Source: an uncultured Alphaproteobacteria bacterium (GTDB taxonomy: Bacteria > Pseudomonadota > Alphaproteobacteria > Rhizobiales > Aestuariivirgaceae). From it: 64,000 bases of DNA. This document shows, in pieces, positions 18,076 to 26,394 of the stretch (positions are counted from its first letter, which is position 1; each line of letters begins with the position of its first letter). The notes under the pieces are model-generated. The model saw nothing but the letters and a program-made list of their open reading frames with translations. It was not told where the DNA came from and did no database searches. The stretch is taken from the NCBI GenBank assembly GCA_945957365.1, contig CAMFKI010000004.1:1-64000 (forward strand), in the 5' to 3' direction. A program made the translations under genes and the position numbers.

Positions 18076-19065
18076 GTGAAATGGCCTTACTTGCCGTCCA
18101 TGTACACCGCCGACGAGCTCGAACAGGCCAGCCGCATCGTCTATGCCGCCATGCCGCCCACCCCGCAATTCGCCTGGCCGCTGCTGGCCGGGGCCACCGG
18201 CTGCGAATGCTGGGTGAAGCACGAGAACCACACGCCCACCGGCGCCTTCAAGGTGCGCGGCGGCCTCGTCCACATGAAGATGCGCAAGGACCGCGGCGAG
18301 ACCGGCGGCGTCATCACCGCGACGCGCGGCAACCACGGCCAGTCCATCCCCTTCGCTGCCGCCCGCGTCGGCATCCGCTCCACCATCGTCTGCCCCGTCG
18401 GCAACTCGCCCGAGAAGAACGCGGCCATGCGGGCGCTCGGCGCCGACCTGATCGAGATCGGCCACGACTTCGACGCGGCGCGCGAGACGGCCATGGAGAT
18501 CGCAAGGGAACGCGGCCTCGCCTTCATCCCCTCCTTCGGCAAGGAGCTGGTGATGGGGGTGACCACCTATGCCCATGAGCTGTTCCGCGCCGCCGGAGAG
18601 CTCGACGCGGTCTATGTGCCCATCGGCATGGGCTCCGGCATCGTCGGCACCATCGCGGCGCGCGACATGCTGGGGCTGAAGACGAAAATCATCGGGGTCG
18701 TCGCCGAGGGCGCCAATGCCATGGCGCTGTCGGTGGCGGCCGGAAAACCGGTCTCGACCAATGCGGCCACCACCTTCGCCGACGGCATGGCGGTGCGCGT
18801 CGTCAACCCGGAAGCCTTCGCCCACATCCACAAGGGCGTCGACCGCATCGTCACCGTGAACGACGACGCGATCGCCGAGGCTGTGCGGATCTATTTCCGC
18901 TGCTGCCACACCGTGGCCGAGGGTGCGGGAGCAGCCCCCCTCGCCGCGCTGATGCAGGAGCGTGACAGCATGAAGGGCCGGCGCGTCGGCGTGATCCTCT
19001 CGGGCGGCAACGTCGACATGCCGAAGTTTGCCGAGGTGCTGCAGGGAAAAACGCCGGCGGCTTAG
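18076..19065 (+). CDS. PLP-dependent threonine/serine dehydratase-like protein
   Basis: The 329-residue protein is a fold-type II PLP enzyme. The PLP lysine is Lys59 in TPTGAFKVRGG, followed by TRGNHGQSIPFAA (substrate Asn loop) and the phosphate-binding loop PIGMGSGIVG. The family contains catabolic threonine/serine dehydratases and relatives such as EutB of hydroxyectoine utilisation. No regulatory ACT domain is present, so a catabolic role is likelier than isoleucine biosynthesis. The start is uncertain: GTG 18076 is used, ATG 18100 is possible, and neither has a good ribosome-binding site. It stands alone on this strand between fabD and a minus-strand operon. Confidence 0.8.
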   Translation: MKWPYLPSMYTADELEQASRIVYAAMPPTPQFAWPLLAGATGCECWVKHENHTPTGAFKVRGGLVHMKMRKDRGETGGVITATRGNHGQSIPFAAARVGIRSTIVCPVGNSPEKNAAMRALGADLIEIGHDFDAARETAMEIARERGLAFIPSFGKELVMGVTTYAHELFRAAGELDAVYVPIGMGSGIVGTIAARDMLGLKTKIIGVVAEGANAMALSVAAGKPVSTNAATTFADGMAVRVVNPEAFAHIHKGVDRIVTVNDDAIAEAVRIYFRCCHTVAEGAGAAPLAALMQERDSMKGRRVGVILSGGNVDMPKFAEVLQGKTPAA

Positions 19066-19095
19066 CGCACCGCAGGTTCCATGCCAGCCATAAAC

Positions 19096-19124
19096 GATGC
19101 CCCGGTCGAGCCGCGGCAAGGTGA
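19096..19124. repeat. Partial copy of palindromic repeat family B
   Basis: The segment matches one half of the elements at 23733-23808 and 52347-52424 (GATGCCCCGGTC, then GCGGCAAGGTGAG), but the second arm is missing and one position of the hairpin differs. It is a degenerate remnant. Confidence 0.5.
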
Positions 19125-19148
19125 GTCATTGCGGGTGAACGACGCGGC

Positions 19149-19895
19149 TCACATCGTCACCGACAGCCCGCCATCCACCGCCAGCACGTGGCCGTTCACA
19201 TAGCCCGCCGCATCCGACGCGAGGAACACCACCGCACCGCCCAGTTCCTCCGGTTTCGCCCAGCGCCCCGCCGGCGTGCGGCCTTCGACCCAGGCGTTGA
19301 ACACCTTGTCCTCGAGCAGCGCGGTGTTCATCTCCGTCGCGAAATAGCCGGGGGCGATGGCGTTGACCGTGATGCCGGTGCGCCCGAGCTCCGCCGCCAT
19401 GGAACGCGTCAGCCCGTGCAGCCCCGCCTTGGCCGCCACATAGGCGTGAATGGTGGGCCGCGCCAGGATGGCGGCGATCGAGCCCGTATTGATGATGCGG
19501 CCATGCCGGTTCGGCAGCATCAGCCGCACCGCATCGCGCGCCAGCCGGAAGCACGACGAGAGATTGACGTTGATCACCCGGTCGAAATCATCGTCCGCCC
19601 ATTCGGTGACCGGACGGCGATGCTGGATGCCGGCATTGTTGACGAGGATGTCGAGCTTGCCGTGGCGCGCCACGATGCCCTCCAGCGCCGCGCGCGCGGC
19701 CTTGGCGTCCGTCACGTCGAAGGCCAGGGGCTCGGCGCCGATCTTCGCCGCAGCGGTTTTCAGCTCATCGCCATTGCGCGCGTTGAGGATGACGGTGGCA
19801 CCGTTTTCCGCCAGCGCCTTCGCCATGGCGAAGCCGAGCCCGCGCGAGGCGCCGGTGACCAGCGCCACCCTGCCCGTGAGCGAGAACATGGTCAT
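19149..19895 (-). CDS. SDR family oxidoreductase (gluconate 5-dehydrogenase-like)
   Basis: The 248-residue short-chain dehydrogenase has the NAD(P) motif VTGASRGLG (about 14-22), NNAGIQHRRP and a Ser-Tyr-Lys triad (NTGSIAAI, then HAYVAAKAG). NAGIQHR and the overall pattern resemble IdnO-type gluconate/2-dehydro-3-deoxy-gluconate reductases. The substrate is not certain. Its start overlaps the stop of the upstream reductase gene by 4 bases, so it is the last gene of the four-gene operon 22283-19149. ATG 19889 is an alternative start. Confidence 0.82.
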   Translation of the reverse strand: MTMFSLTGRVALVTGASRGLGFAMAKALAENGATVILNARNGDELKTAAAKIGAEPLAFDVTDAKAARAALEGIVARHGKLDILVNNAGIQHRRPVTEWADDDFDRVINVNLSSCFRLARDAVRLMLPNRHGRIINTGSIAAILARPTIHAYVAAKAGLHGLTRSMAAELGRTGITVNAIAPGYFATEMNTALLEDKVFNAWVEGRTPAGRWAKPEELGGAVVFLASDAAGYVNGHVLAVDGGLSVTM

Positions 19896-20785
19896 TTCTT
19901 CATCCCGTTGACGCTCATCAGCACGTCGATGAGGCGCGGGATGAAGCGTTCGCCATAGCCCAGATTGTCGGCCATCACGGTGATCTGGTGCGCCGTCTCG
20001 GCGAGGAAGGAGGTGACCGGCAGCTGCTCCGTCATGTTGGTGTAATAGCGCAGGTCCTTGCGCGCGTTGCGGATGGCGAACTGCGCCGAACTGTCGTCAT
20101 CGTGGAGCGGAACGTTGATGAGGCGGCCGAACATCACCGAGGCCGCGCCGCCCGCCATCACGATGTCCTTCATCGCCTGCATGTCGACGCCGGCCTTGGC
20201 GGCGACCGTGATCGCCTCGGCAGCCACCGCGGCATGGCAGATCGACAGGAAATTGTTGATGAGCTTCAGCTGGTGCGCCGAGCCCACCCCGCCGGCATGG
20301 ACGATGGTGTCGGCGAAGCAGTCGAGCACCGGCCGGATCCGGGCGATGACGTCTTCCGCTCCGCCGGTCATCAGCCCGAGCTTGCCGGCCTCGGCCTCCT
20401 TCGGCGTGCGCGTCATCGGCGTGTCGACGAAGTGGCCGCCCTTGGCCTCGATGTCGGCGGCAAGGCGCTTGGTCGATTCCGGCTCGGCGGTCGAACAGTC
20501 GGCGATGACGAGGCCGGGGCGCACCGCGCCGAGCAGGCCATATTCGCCATGCACGATGTGTTCGACCTGCGGGCTGCCGGTGACGCACAGGATGACGAGG
20601 TCGGACTCCTTCGCCACCGCCAGCGGATTGTTACGCTCATGCGCACCCCTCGACACGAGGTCGTCCACGGGCCCGCGCTTCTGGTGCGCCATGACGGTGA
20701 GTTCATAGCCCTTGGCCAGGATGTTCTTGCCGATGCCGTGGCCCATGAGGCCCACGCCGATGAGGCCGACGCGCTTGATGGTCAT
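19892..20785 (-). CDS. NAD(P)-dependent beta-hydroxyacid dehydrogenase (3-hydroxyisobutyrate / tartronate semialdehyde reductase family)
   Basis: The 297-residue protein begins with the Rossmann motif VGLIGVGLMGHGIGKNI. It has the substrate-binding GGVGSAHQLKLINNFL, containing the catalytic Lys and Asn of the family. Members oxidise 3-hydroxyisobutyrate or reduce tartronate semialdehyde and other semialdehydes. Near the N-terminus, DCSTAEPEST fits the usual DxSTxxP region. The gene overlaps both neighbours by 4 bases, strong evidence of cotranscription with the GNAT and SDR genes. The precise substrate is not determined. Confidence 0.82.
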   Translation of the reverse strand: MTIKRVGLIGVGLMGHGIGKNILAKGYELTVMAHQKRGPVDDLVSRGAHERNNPLAVAKESDLVILCVTGSPQVEHIVHGEYGLLGAVRPGLVIADCSTAEPESTKRLAADIEAKGGHFVDTPMTRTPKEAEAGKLGLMTGGAEDVIARIRPVLDCFADTIVHAGGVGSAHQLKLINNFLSICHAAVAAEAITVAAKAGVDMQAMKDIVMAGGAASVMFGRLINVPLHDDDSSAQFAIRNARKDLRYYTNMTEQLPVTSFLAETAHQITVMADNLGYGERFIPRLIDVLMSVNGMKK

Positions 20786-21255
20786 GTGGTCCCTCCCAGA
20801 AATTTTTCGAGGCGATCCTGCTCCAGAATGTGGAGCCTGTCTTCCGCCTTCTTGGTGAAGCCGAGCCGCGCATAGAAGCGCTCCGCCCCGGTGTTGGTTT
20901 CATCGACCTCGAGCTTGATGAACGCAGCACCGCGGGCCGCGAAGCGCCTGGCCGAACAGCGCAGCAGCGCGAGGCCCACGTTGCGCCCGCGCGCTTCCGG
21001 CAGCACGAAGAGATCGACGACATAGAGGCCCCGCGCACCGCGCCAGGTGGAGAAGGTCATGAGGCCGAGGCAGGCGCCGATCAGCGCCCCGCCATCATCG
21101 GCGACGACGACATCGATGAGATCGGACGCGGCCCGCAGCTTCCCGCCCGTGAGGGCCGGCACGAAATCCGTGCCGATGTGCTCAGCCAGACCGCGCACCA
21201 TGCCGGCCACCGCTTCCGCCTCGTCGGGCCGCATCGGCCGGACCGCGAGGCTCAT
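20782..21255 (-). CDS. GNAT family N-acetyltransferase
   Basis: The 157-residue protein has a GNAT fold. The acetyl-CoA binding motif A region reads VVDLFVLPEARGRNVGLAL, followed by ARGAAFIKLEVDETNTGAERFYARLGF (motif B). GNAT enzymes move acetyl groups to amines, antibiotics or protein N-termini. It overlaps both the HDAC-like deacetylase gene and the reductase gene by 4 bases. An acetyltransferase and a deacetylase adjacent in one operon suggest handling of the same acetylated amine or amino acid, or one modifying the other; that is inference. Confidence 0.8.
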   Translation of the reverse strand: MSLAVRPMRPDEAEAVAGMVRGLAEHIGTDFVPALTGGKLRAASDLIDVVVADDGGALIGACLGLMTFSTWRGARGLYVVDLFVLPEARGRNVGLALLRCSARRFAARGAAFIKLEVDETNTGAERFYARLGFTKKAEDRLHILEQDRLEKFLGGTT

Positions 21256-22283
21256 GCCGACAGGCCCTTCAGCAGCTGCTCGAGGTTGCGCCCGAGGTTG
21301 GGCGAGGGATAGCCGCCCTCCTGCACCACCAGCATGGGGAGCCTGAGCATCTTGATGTGGCGGCCGATCTCGGCGAACTCCGCCGTCTGGATGGCGAAGC
21401 CCTGGAAGGGATCGTCGACCGCGATGTCGAGCCCGGCCGCCACCACCACCACCTCCGCGCCGAAGTCGGCGATGCGCTTCAGGGCGACATCGAGTGCGGC
21501 GCGATAGGGCTTGATGGTGGTGCCGCGCTCCATCGGCAGGTTGAGGTTGAAGCCCTCGCCTGCGTCGCGCCCGCGCTCCTCCTCATAACCCCAGAAGAAT
21601 GGATAGAAGCGCTTGGGGTGGGCATGCAGCGAGATCGTCAGCACGTCGGCGCGGTCATAGAAGATCGCCTCGGTGCCGTTGCCGTGGTGGACATCGATGT
21701 CCAGCACCGCGGTGCGCCTGCCGGCCTCGGTAAGAAGAGCTGCGGCGAGGGCCGCGTTGTTGACGTAGCAGAAGCCGGCGGCGACGTCGGCGGCCGCATG
21801 GTGGCCGGGCGGGCGGCAGAGTGCGTAGGCGATGCGCTCGCCCTCAAGCACCAGCTTCGCGCCATGCGCCGCGGTGGCGGCACTGGCCCGCGCCGCGGCC
21901 CAGGTCTGCGCCGTGATCGGCGCCGAGCCGTCGCCCAGGTGCCAGCCGCACTGGCCGACCACGCTGTCGGGATAATGCGTCGGCGGCAGGTCGGGGCGGC
22001 CCAGCGCATAGACATTGGCGATCGGCGTTTCCGCTGCGTCGGGCAGGCGCTTCCAGCGTTCCCACACGGTCGACAGGAACTGGATGTAGCGCCGGTCATG
22101 GACCAGCGCGATGGTGTCGCCGAAGACTTCGGGCGGCGCCACCACGGGACCGCCGAGGCGGGTGACGCCCTCCATCAGCATGTCGATGCGCTCGGGCCGC
22201 TCCGGAATGGGCTGCGGCTTGCCCGAGACGATGAATTCGCGCGGTGCATGGGAGCGTTGCGTGTCGTCGAAGACGGTGATCAC
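21252..22283 (-). CDS. Histone-deacetylase-family amidohydrolase (acetylpolyamine amidohydrolase-like)
   Basis: The 343-residue protein has the zinc deacetylase fold. PPGHHAA gives the tandem histidines His161/His162. DIDVHHGNG holds the likely zinc ligands Asp197 and His199, with Asp286 in AGLDIAVDDP. A late EGGY carries the catalytic Tyr. The start is GTG 22283. Bacterial members deacetylate polyamines, acetoin-system proteins or other N-acetyl amines. It leads a minus-strand operon (this gene, GNAT, reductase, SDR) and is divergent from a class III aminotransferase 73 bases away. That arrangement suggests catabolism of an N-acetylated amine, not chromatin-like regulation. Confidence 0.85.
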   Translation of the reverse strand: MITVFDDTQRSHAPREFIVSGKPQPIPERPERIDMLMEGVTRLGGPVVAPPEVFGDTIALVHDRRYIQFLSTVWERWKRLPDAAETPIANVYALGRPDLPPTHYPDSVVGQCGWHLGDGSAPITAQTWAAARASAATAAHGAKLVLEGERIAYALCRPPGHHAAADVAAGFCYVNNAALAAALLTEAGRRTAVLDIDVHHGNGTEAIFYDRADVLTISLHAHPKRFYPFFWGYEEERGRDAGEGFNLNLPMERGTTIKPYRAALDVALKRIADFGAEVVVVAAGLDIAVDDPFQGFAIQTAEFAEIGRHIKMLRLPMLVVQEGGYPSPNLGRNLEQLLKGLSA

Positions 22284-22356
22284 CGGTTTGCCGAGCCTTC
22301 TGTTTTGCTGCTAGGATTTTGGGCGAGCGTTCACAGCAAAGCAAGGCTTAGCCAAC

Positions 22357-23697
22357 ATGTCCTCCGCCCTCCCCAAGCATATCCATTCGACCGGCGAACT
22401 CCCGAAAGTGGCCTGGGCGAAGGGCTCCTACGTTCACGATGCGGACGGCAAGCGCTACATCGACGGCTCGGGCGGCCCCGCCGTCTATTGCATCGGCCAC
22501 TCCAACGAGGAGGTGAACGGCGCCATCAAGGACCAGCTCGACCGGATCGCGCATGGCTATCGCTACAACTTCTCCTCCGACGCGCTCGAGGAACTGACCG
22601 AGATCGTGCGCCGCCGCTGCGGCGGCACGCTGAACAACATGGTCTATGTGACGGGGGGCTCGGAAGCCGTCGAATCCTGCTTGAAGCTCGCGCTGCAGTA
22701 TCACGCGGCGCGCGGCGACATGAGCCGCCGCCGTTTCATCGCGCGCGAACGCTCCTGGCATGGCAATACGCTGGGCGCGCTCTCGGTCTCGGGCTTCCTC
22801 GAAAGGAAGCGCGCCTTCGAAGGCTCGCTGCTCGACGTCTCGCGCCTGTCGCCCGTCAACGCCTACCGCCCCATTGCCGGTTCGACGCCGGACACCGTGG
22901 GCGAGGCCGGCGCGAAGGAGCTGGAGGACGAGATCCTGCGCGTCGGGCCCGAAAAAATCTGCGCCTTCATCTTCGAGCCCGTGGTGGGTGCCGCCGGCGG
23001 CTGCGTGCCCGCACCCAAGGGCTATGCCAAGCGTGTGCGCGAGATCTGCGACAAGTACGGCGTGATCATGATTTCCGACGAGGTCATGTGCGGCTCGGGC
23101 CGCACCGGCACCTGGCGGGCGCTGGAGGAGGATGGCGTGGAGCCCGACATCATGTCGATCGCCAAGGGCCTGGCCGCGGGCTACCTGCCGCTGGGCGCCG
23201 CCGTCTACAACGACAAGGTGGCGGACGCGATCCACGGCACGCATGGCGCCCCGATGACCGGCCACACCTTCACCGCCCACACCGCCTGCTGTGCCGCTGG
23301 CGTGGCGGTGCAGAAGATCGTGGAGCGCGAGAAGCTGGTCGAGCGGGTGAGGGAAAAGTCCCCCATGTTCCGCGCCATGCTGACGGAGGCGACGAAGGAC
23401 ATCGAGGCCGTGGGAGACGTGCGCGGCCGGGGCTATTTCCTGGCGCTGGAGCTGGTCGCCGACCGCGCCAGCAAGCGGCCCTTCGAGGCCGAGAAGAAGC
23501 TGTTCATGAAGATCCGCGCCCAGGCCTTCGACAACGGGCTGATCTGCTATCCCGTGGGCGGCAACGTCGACGGCATCAACGGCGACGTGGTGATCCTGGC
23601 GCCGCCCTACAACGCGACCGATGCCGAGCTGGCGGAGATCGTCGAGAAAACGGCGGCATCCTTGCGCCAGGTGCTGCGGGCTGAGGGGCTGGCTTGA
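22357..23697 (+). CDS. Class III aminotransferase (PLP-dependent)
   Basis: The 446-residue fold-type I aminotransferase has the catalytic Lys270 in SIAKGLAAGYLPLGA and Asp241 in MISDEVMCGSGRTG. VTGGSEAVESCLK (residues 98-110) is the cofactor phosphate-binding segment. Class III enzymes transfer amino groups from omega-amines or amino acids, often to pyruvate or 2-oxoglutarate. The start ATG 22357 has an AAGG motif upstream. It is divergent from the HDAC-like operon with a shared 73-base promoter region. The real substrate is unknown; an omega-amine exposed by the neighbouring deacetylase is one possibility. Confidence 0.85.
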   Translation: MSSALPKHIHSTGELPKVAWAKGSYVHDADGKRYIDGSGGPAVYCIGHSNEEVNGAIKDQLDRIAHGYRYNFSSDALEELTEIVRRRCGGTLNNMVYVTGGSEAVESCLKLALQYHAARGDMSRRRFIARERSWHGNTLGALSVSGFLERKRAFEGSLLDVSRLSPVNAYRPIAGSTPDTVGEAGAKELEDEILRVGPEKICAFIFEPVVGAAGGCVPAPKGYAKRVREICDKYGVIMISDEVMCGSGRTGTWRALEEDGVEPDIMSIAKGLAAGYLPLGAAVYNDKVADAIHGTHGAPMTGHTFTAHTACCAAGVAVQKIVEREKLVERVREKSPMFRAMLTEATKDIEAVGDVRGRGYFLALELVADRASKRPFEAEKKLFMKIRAQAFDNGLICYPVGGNVDGINGDVVILAPPYNATDAELAEIVEKTAASLRQVLRAEGLA

Positions 23698-23732
23698 TAG
23701 AGCCAGGACGCGTTCAGCACGTCCCCAACATT

Positions 23733-23808
23733 CACTTTGCCCCGGCTTGACCGGGGCATCCTTTTTGGTGTCCGAAAAGGATCGCCCGGTCAAGCCGGGC
23801 GAAGGTGG
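23733..23808. repeat. Palindromic intergenic repeat, family B (copy 1)
   Basis: The element reads as two hairpins in opposite orientation: GCCCCGGCTTGACCGGGGC followed, after a CCTTTTTGGTGTCCGAAAAGG stem, by CGCCCGGTCAAGCCGGGCG. The whole unit is an imperfect palindrome flanked by CACTTT and AAGGTGG. It matches the element at 52347-52424 and lies between two convergent genes. Confidence 0.8.
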
Positions 23809-23904
23809 TTGGGTGGGCGGAGACGCTGAAATCGATATCCGCTAAAATTCCTACTTGTCCTTTTTCCGAGCGATCCCATATCAGCTGTCTGCTGATTGAC
23901 ATCG

Positions 23905-24705
23905 TTAATACCAATTCCCCCGCTCCGCGTCCTTGTGCATTCGTGCCGGACGGCGGTGGAGGAAGGCGTCGGAGTGCACCACCGTCATCTCGGGCGAAAG
24001 CGTCACCGCCGCGTACATGGGCGGTTCATCGGAGTAGACCGTCTCGACCGAGCCGCCGACCAGGGGCAGCTGGTGGTTGAGGCTGGGAAGGGCCGAGAAG
24101 CCGATGCCGTGCCACGAGCCCGAGATGGTGCGGTGGGCGTGGCCGAAGAAGATGTGGCGGATGTCGTGGCCCTTGAGCAAGGCGGCGAAAGCCGGGGCAT
24201 CGTCGAGCTTGATCAGGTCCATCAGCGCATGTCCGATGTCGAAGGGCGGGTGATGCATGAAGAGCCAGGTGGGGGCGCCTGCGGCCTTCTCCAGTTCGGC
24301 CTTGAGCCATGAACGGCGTGGCGCATCATAGAGGCCGGCGGAGGATGGCGGCCCTTTCAGCGTGTCGAGGAAGAGCAGGTGGCAGCCGTCGCGCATGACG
24401 GCATGTTGCACATGGCCGTGCCCATCCGCCCCACCGAAGACCTTCAGGTAATTGGTGCGGTCGTCATGATTGCCCAGCAGCAGATGGGTTTCGAGCGGGA
24501 AGCGCTTCAGCCGTTCCTTCAGCATCTCGTAGGCGGCGACGTCGCCCTTCTCGGCGAGGTCGCCGGTGATGACGCAGAGATCGGCATCGCCGTGGTGGGC
24601 GGCGATGTCGGTCAAGGCGGCATCGAGGCGGGCGAAGGGATCGAGGCCCCACAGCAGCTCGCGGGGCGGCATCAGGTGAAGGTCGGTGATGTGGATGAGC
24701 TTCAT
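23905..24705 (-). CDS. Metallophosphoesterase (CpdA/GpdQ-type phosphodiesterase)
   Basis: The 266-residue cytoplasmic enzyme has the calcineurin-like metal-site motifs in order: DLH (Asp8, His10), GDLAEKG, LLGNHDD, FMHHPPF and GHAH. The pattern resembles class III cyclic-nucleotide phosphodiesterases and the glycerophosphodiesterase GpdQ. Its start overlaps the stop of the Na/Pi-type transporter by 4 bases, so it is the last gene of the phosphonate operon. By context it probably releases phosphate or a phosphomonoester from an organic phosphodiester. Substrate specificity is not predictable here. Confidence 0.85.
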   Translation of the reverse strand: MKLIHITDLHLMPPRELLWGLDPFARLDAALTDIAAHHGDADLCVITGDLAEKGDVAAYEMLKERLKRFPLETHLLLGNHDDRTNYLKVFGGADGHGHVQHAVMRDGCHLLFLDTLKGPPSSAGLYDAPRRSWLKAELEKAAGAPTWLFMHHPPFDIGHALMDLIKLDDAPAFAALLKGHDIRHIFFGHAHRTISGSWHGIGFSALPSLNHQLPLVGGSVETVYSDEPPMYAAVTLSPEMTVVHSDAFLHRRPARMHKDAERGNWY

Positions 24706-26372
24706 GGCGTGTCCTGCCTCAGCCGCGAGCCGCGCAGCAGTCCGGCTGCGTCGGCGATGGGATAGCCCGCCGAGACGACGAGACTGTTAAGCCGGTTCAG
24801 GTCGCGGATCATGTCGACATAGAGGGCGCTTCGGCGCAGTGCGGGACCCTTGCCGCGCGCCCCGGTCTTGAAGTGACTGTCCAGCACCTCGTTCTGCAGG
24901 GCGCGGAAGGCGTCCTTCTGCGAGATCAGGCGCCTCGCACCCTCGACGTCGCCGGAGGAAAGAACGGCACTCGCCAGCTTCAGGTTGTCGTGGATGATCT
25001 GGCAGAGATTGTCGAGCGAGGCCACTTCCTCGGGCGTGAAGGAAATCTGTTCGCGCGCCTTGGCCTCGATGCGGTCGGCAAGGTTCAGCTGGATCACGTC
25101 GCCCGCGTGTTCGAGGTTCGAGATGTAGAGCGTGAGCTCCAGCGAGCGGCGCGACTCCTCCGGTGTCACCTGCTCCTGCGCCAGATCCGCGAGATAGGCC
25201 TGGAGCTGCGTCTGATAGGTGTTGAGGCGCTCGTCCATGGGGCGCAGCTGCTTCAGCTGCTCGGTCGAGCCGGAGCGCAGCGCGTCGAGGGCGGTATCGA
25301 ACATGCGCTCCAGGAGCTCCGTCATGCGCACGGTTTCGAGCAGCACGTTGGCCAGCGCCACGGCGGGGGTTTTCGCCGCCTTCGGGTCCAGGTAGCGCGG
25401 GCGGGCGAGGCTGTCACGGTCGCCCGGCGCTTCCGGCAGGATGCGTTCCATCAGGCGAGCCATCACCGGCGTCAAGGGCAGGAACAGCAGCCCGACGAGC
25501 AGGTTGAAGCCGCTGTGGAAGGCGACCGCGGTTTCGACCGGCCCGAAGGGCAGCCGCTGCACCAGCGGCGCAATACGGGCGATGAAGGCAAGGCCGAGAA
25601 GGGCAACGATGCCGCGGCACAGGAGATTGGCCAGCGGCAGGCGGCGCGCCACGGGCGGCTGGGCCAGCGTCGCCGAGACCGCCGGCAAGCCGCCGCCGAG
25701 GTTGATGCCGAGGATGAAGGCCAATGCGCCCTCGACGCCAAGGCTGCCGCTGGCCAGGAAGGAGGCGATGAGCAGGATGACCGCGAGCGAGGAATGGAAC
25801 ATCCAGGTCAGCATCGCGCCGATGAGGAAGGCGAGCACGGGCTCCTGGCCCACCGCCGCCAGCAGCTGGTGGAACAGGCTCGCGGTGCTGAGCGGTGCTG
25901 AGGCCTGCTTGATCAGCATCAGCGACAGCAGCATCAGCCCGAGGCCGATGAGGATGCGGCCCAGATTGTGCGGGCGCAGCTCGTTCGACCAGGAATGGAT
26001 GACATAGCCGGCGAAGATCAGGAGGGGCGAGGCCCAGATCGCCAGGCTGGAGCCCGAAGCGAAGACCGATGAGACGATGGCCGAGCCCACGTCCGCCCCC
26101 AGCAGAACCGCGAGACCCAGCGCCGTGCCGATGGCGCCTGCCGCGGCAAGCCCGGCGACAATGAGCGTCATCGCCGTGCCGGAGCCGAGGATCGCGGTGG
26201 CGATGCCGCCCGCCGTGAAGGCGGAAAGCCTGTTGCCGACGCGATGCTCGATGAAGTTCTTCAGCCGGTCGCCGTAGGCCCGCATCACGCCGGTGCGCAC
26301 CATGCGCACGCCCCAGAGCAGGAGGGCGATGCCTCCCAGCAGGTTGACGATGACGGCGGTGCCCGGGTTCAA
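24702..26372 (-). CDS. Na/Pi-cotransporter family protein with PhoU-like C-terminal domain
   Basis: The 556-residue protein has about eight or nine transmembrane segments in residues 1-310. These form two related halves, as in NptA/YjbB transporters, and are followed by a helical PhoU-like domain (about 340-540). The usual glutamine-serine signature of the family reads GSGTAMT in the first half and FHSSLAV in the second, so the ion/phosphate site may be altered. E. coli YjbB exports phosphate. Located 22 bases behind phnY, a phosphate exporter or low-affinity importer that balances Pi freed from phosphonates is a good inference. Confidence 0.82.
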   Translation of the reverse strand: MNPGTAVIVNLLGGIALLLWGVRMVRTGVMRAYGDRLKNFIEHRVGNRLSAFTAGGIATAILGSGTAMTLIVAGLAAAGAIGTALGLAVLLGADVGSAIVSSVFASGSSLAIWASPLLIFAGYVIHSWSNELRPHNLGRILIGLGLMLLSLMLIKQASAPLSTASLFHQLLAAVGQEPVLAFLIGAMLTWMFHSSLAVILLIASFLASGSLGVEGALAFILGINLGGGLPAVSATLAQPPVARRLPLANLLCRGIVALLGLAFIARIAPLVQRLPFGPVETAVAFHSGFNLLVGLLFLPLTPVMARLMERILPEAPGDRDSLARPRYLDPKAAKTPAVALANVLLETVRMTELLERMFDTALDALRSGSTEQLKQLRPMDERLNTYQTQLQAYLADLAQEQVTPEESRRSLELTLYISNLEHAGDVIQLNLADRIEAKAREQISFTPEEVASLDNLCQIIHDNLKLASAVLSSGDVEGARRLISQKDAFRALQNEVLDSHFKTGARGKGPALRRSALYVDMIRDLNRLNSLVVSAGYPIADAAGLLRGSRLRQDTP

Positions 26373-26394
26373 CTATCTTCTCATTGCGGTGGAC

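Noticed and set aside
18076..19065. Assignment as EutB (hydroxyectoine dehydratase)
   Set aside because: Family resemblance is general. None of the other ectoine-degradation genes (hydrolase, deacetylase DoeB, cyclodeaminase-like EutC) is recognised beside it.
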